DNA of 28,071 nucleotides from NCBI GenBank assembly GCA_030447945.1, contig JAUJNV010000023.1, positions 1 to 28,071 on the forward strand. Direction: 5' to 3'. The position numbers were made by a program, and so were the translations under genes. A model generated the notes under the pieces. It had not been told where the DNA came from and searched no databases. It worked only from the letters and a program-made list of their open reading frames with translations. This DNA comes from Fimbriimonas sp. GTDB lineage: Bacteria; Armatimonadota; Fimbriimonadia; Fimbriimonadales; Fimbriimonadaceae. Below are positions 26,211 to 28,071 of the stretch, piece by piece; within the stretch, counting starts at the first letter, position 1, and every line of letters begins with the position of its first letter.

Positions 26211-27413
26211 ATGGCGCACCGCGAAGACAGCTCCCCCGCAGTCCCGACGACCGCTGCGCTCGCGGCGAACACTACGGCGTCCGACGAGCGGCAGCGCCTG
26301 GACACACTGCGCCGGTACCGGATCCTCGACACGAATGCCGAGGCGGGATTCGATCGAATCACGTGGCTCGCATCCCGTCTTTTCGGAGTCCCGATTGCCG
26401 CCGTCACGTTCGTCGACGAGATGCGTGAGTGGCACAAGTCGTGTGTCGGCCTCGACTGGACGGAGGCTTCCCGCGATGTCGGCTTCTGTTCGCAGCCCAT
26501 CTTCGAGGGGAAGCCTCTGATCGTCGAGGACATGCGCGAGGACCCGCGGTTTCGGGACCATCCCCTGGTTCGCGGCGAGACCGGGATCCGGTTCTACGCG
26601 GGCATCCCCTTGATGGTGGATGGAGGCGTCGCCCCCGGCACCCTCTCCATCATCGACAAGAAGCCGAGGACTCTCGGGTCTCCGGACATCGAAGTGCTCA
26701 CCGAGCTCGCTGCGATGGTGGTGGATGAGTTGGAGCTCCGGCTGGCGAAAATCCGCGCCGAAGAGGCCGAGCGGGCGCTGCGAGAGATCGAGACGAACCT
26801 CCAGCAGAGAGTCGTGGAGCGCACCAGGGATCTGGAGGAGTCGCAGGCAGAAGTGCTCCAGCGGCTGGGGCACGCGGCGGAGTGGCGGGACTTCGACATG
26901 CGGGAGCACGTGGGACGCATGAGCCGCTGCTGCTTCCTCATCGCCCGGGCGGCCGGCCTGAGCCAGGAGGAGTGCCAGCTCGTCCTCAAGGCGAGTCCGA
27001 TGCACGACATCGGCAAGATCGGCGTACCCGACCGAGTGCTGCTTAAACCCGGGAAGCTTGATCCCGAGGAGTGGACGATCATGAAGCGGCATGCGGCGAT
27101 CGGCGCGGAGATGCTTGCCGATGGGCGCACGCCGCTCATCGAGATGGCGGAGACGTTCGCCCTCACTCACCACGAGAGGTGGGACGGTGGCGGCTACCCC
27201 AACGGCCTCCAGGGCAAGGAGATCCCCCTGGTGGGGCGGATAGCCGCGATCGCGGACGTCTTCGACGCCCTCACCTCCGACCGGCCGTACAAGAAGGCCT
27301 GGCCGGTCGAGCAGGCCGCCGAGGAGATCCGCGCCCAGCGCGGCCGACACTTCGACCCGGATCTGGTGGACGTGTTCCTCAGCGTCCTGCCCGAGATCGT
27401 GAGCGTCTACTGA
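26211..27413 (+). CDS. GAF and HD-GYP cyclic-di-GMP phosphodiesterase-like protein
   Basis: Intact protein of 400 residues. Residues 25-185 form a GAF domain of the type in two-component proteins (RLDTLRRYRILDTNAEAGFD, then FVDEMREWHKSC, FCSQPIFEGKPLIVEDMRED, RFYAGIPLMVDGG). A coiled coil at about 177-217 joins it to an HD-GYP domain with HDIGKIGVPD (H265, D266), RHAAIGAEML, HHERWDGGGYPNGLQG (H320, H321, GYP 328-330) and ADVFDALTSDRPYK. All metal ligands and the GYP motif are present, so hydrolysis of c-di-GMP is expected. The GAF ligand is unknown. No membrane segment, no receiver domain. A weak hairpin (27414-27429) follows the stop. Confidence 0.92.
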   Translation: MAHREDSSPAVPTTAALAANTTASDERQRLDTLRRYRILDTNAEAGFDRITWLASRLFGVPIAAVTFVDEMREWHKSCVGLDWTEASRDVGFCSQPIFEGKPLIVEDMREDPRFRDHPLVRGETGIRFYAGIPLMVDGGVAPGTLSIIDKKPRTLGSPDIEVLTELAAMVVDELELRLAKIRAEEAERALREIETNLQQRVVERTRDLEESQAEVLQRLGHAAEWRDFDMREHVGRMSRCCFLIARAAGLSQEECQLVLKASPMHDIGKIGVPDRVLLKPGKLDPEEWTIMKRHAAIGAEMLADGRTPLIEMAETFALTHHERWDGGGYPNGLQGKEIPLVGRIAAIADVFDALTSDRPYKKAWPVEQAAEEIRAQRGRHFDPDLVDVFLSVLPEIVSVY

Positions 27414-27675
27414 GGGCGACTAAGCGCCCGCTTCTTGCCGAGGCGCAGGCGATGTGGGAGGGGTGTTGGTCCCTGCACCGGCGCACGATCCTTTAGGAGA
27501 TGCTATCTAACTGCGTTTTGCGGGACGGGCAGATCGATCCGAATCTAAAGAAACACAGGTAAATCTTAATAGAGAGCGGCCCCAGGGTCACCGAAACGGG
27601 CGCACCGGAGGCCGTCTCTGAAGAATGGTACACCTTATTGGACGCGGTTAGAACTAGGATGCGTGACGGATACCG

Positions 27676-28071
27676 ATGATCGACCTCCGAACGTCCGCGC
27701 GCCGCTTCGCCCCTTGGCTTTGGCTCATCTTCATCCTGTTTTGTGCTGGTGTCTTGGGACAGGTGCTGGTGGCGCTGGACCTCGCACCCTACCTTCCGCC
27801 GATGGAAAGATGGCAGTCTGGGCTGCTCTCGTATCCGATGTTGCTGGTCGCCCAGGTGCTGGTGATCGCTCTGCTGTCGGTCGTCTGCATGCAGTTCAGC
27901 AAAGGGCGAGGCTGGTCCGTGACGACGCGACGAGGCCTCGGCGTGGCGCTCTGGTGGTTCGGTGTCGTCTACCTGGCGGCGATGATCGCCCGCTATGTCA
28001 TCCGGATGGCGGTCCAGCCGGAAGAGCGGTGGCTTGCGGGACCCATCCTTATCTTCTTCCATTGGCTGCTC
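27676..28071 (+). CDS. Membrane protein, cut by the window end
   Basis: An ATG at 27676 opens a frame with no stop to the window edge: 132 codons. MIDLRTSARRFAPWLWLIFI begins a helix, followed by VLGQVLVALDLAPYLPPMERWQ, PMLLVAQVLVIALLSVVCMQ, a charged loop (SKGRGWSVTTRRG), VALWWFGVVYLAAMIARYVIR and, at the edge, AGPILIFFHWLL. At least four helices are visible. No family is named with confidence. The antiparallel frame from 28062 to 27493 is a shadow. The 260-base gap before it (27414-27675) contains no gene I can support. Confidence 0.65.
   Translation, partial: MIDLRTSARRFAPWLWLIFILFCAGVLGQVLVALDLAPYLPPMERWQSGLLSYPMLLVAQVLVIALLSVVCMQFSKGRGWSVTTRRGLGVALWWFGVVYLAAMIARYVIRMAVQPEERWLAGPILIFFHWLL

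Noticed and set aside
25294..26520. 408-codon plus-strand frame
   Set aside because: Out-of-frame shadow of the APH-like gene and the start of the GAF/HD-GYP gene; Arg-rich, no domain.
26199..27350. 383-codon minus-strand frame
   Set aside because: Antisense shadow of the GAF/HD-GYP gene.
27493..28062. 189-codon minus-strand frame
   Set aside because: Antisense of the membrane protein that runs off the window; hydrophilic and featureless.

Overview
This is a GC-rich bacterial chromosome segment. Single-copy housekeeping genes (dnaK, tsaB, murB, two tRNAs) sit among lineage-typical families: an AMIN-type cell-wall amidase followed by a GerMN lipoprotein-like gene, a GHL10 glycoside hydrolase, an LTxxQ periplasmic protein, a CASTOR/POLLUX-type channel, Uma2 and DUF1080. 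This mix looks most like Armatimonadota (Fimbriimonas-like). That is inference from family composition, not from a marker phylogeny.

Layout. Positions 1-2605 (minus strand): Spy/CpxP-like protein, tRNA-Leu(UAG), a secreted protein with a DUF1559-like tail and a DUF2993 (LmeA-like) protein, divergent from a GHL10 hydrolase (2638-4086). A long stop-to-stop hairpin separates the hydrolase from a convergent PhoR-type histidine kinase (4161-5429). Next come hslV (broken), a small Rho-N-domain protein, a broken DUF6886 gene divergent from a REP-associated-transposase relative, and dnaK, which carries an in-frame amber codon. Positions 9451-11943: a terminator, a palindromic element, a decayed Uma2 gene, the fluoride channel fluC/crcB, a lipoprotein and a DUF1080 hydrolase. 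Positions 11944-15512: a GlmS-like SIS isomerase divergent from a secreted PsbP-like protein, tsaB and murB, the last three probably one operon. Positions 15520-19459: a small membrane protein, PAP2 and M50-like membrane proteins, GerMN and amidase, and tRNA-Val(UAC). Positions 19460-22777: a mostly non-coding stretch, then a badly frameshifted CASTOR/POLLUX-like channel and a thioredoxin-like protein. Positions 22822-28071: SGNH hydrolase, a polytopic membrane protein, an APH-like kinase, a GAF/HD-GYP phosphodiesterase and the start of another membrane protein.

The dominant unusual feature is that about a dozen genes are interrupted by single-base indels or nonsense codons while homologous protein sequence continues in another frame. 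These include genes usually essential (murB, tsaB, dnaK). Many sites lie in or next to G/C homopolymers and the summed indels restore whole codon numbers. Residual long-read sequencing error is the simplest explanation for most of them. The Uma2 gene and the DnaK amber codon deserve separate treatment because they are substitution-type changes. I give such genes their full reconstructed span and state where the frame changes.

I did not find a convincing new multi-gene defence or mobile system. The best candidates for a second look are the DnaK amber codon, the G-U-wobble-rich hairpin spanning two convergent stop codons (4086-4162), the palindromic element after dnaK (9481-9539), and the RAYT-like protein that lacks the HUH motif.
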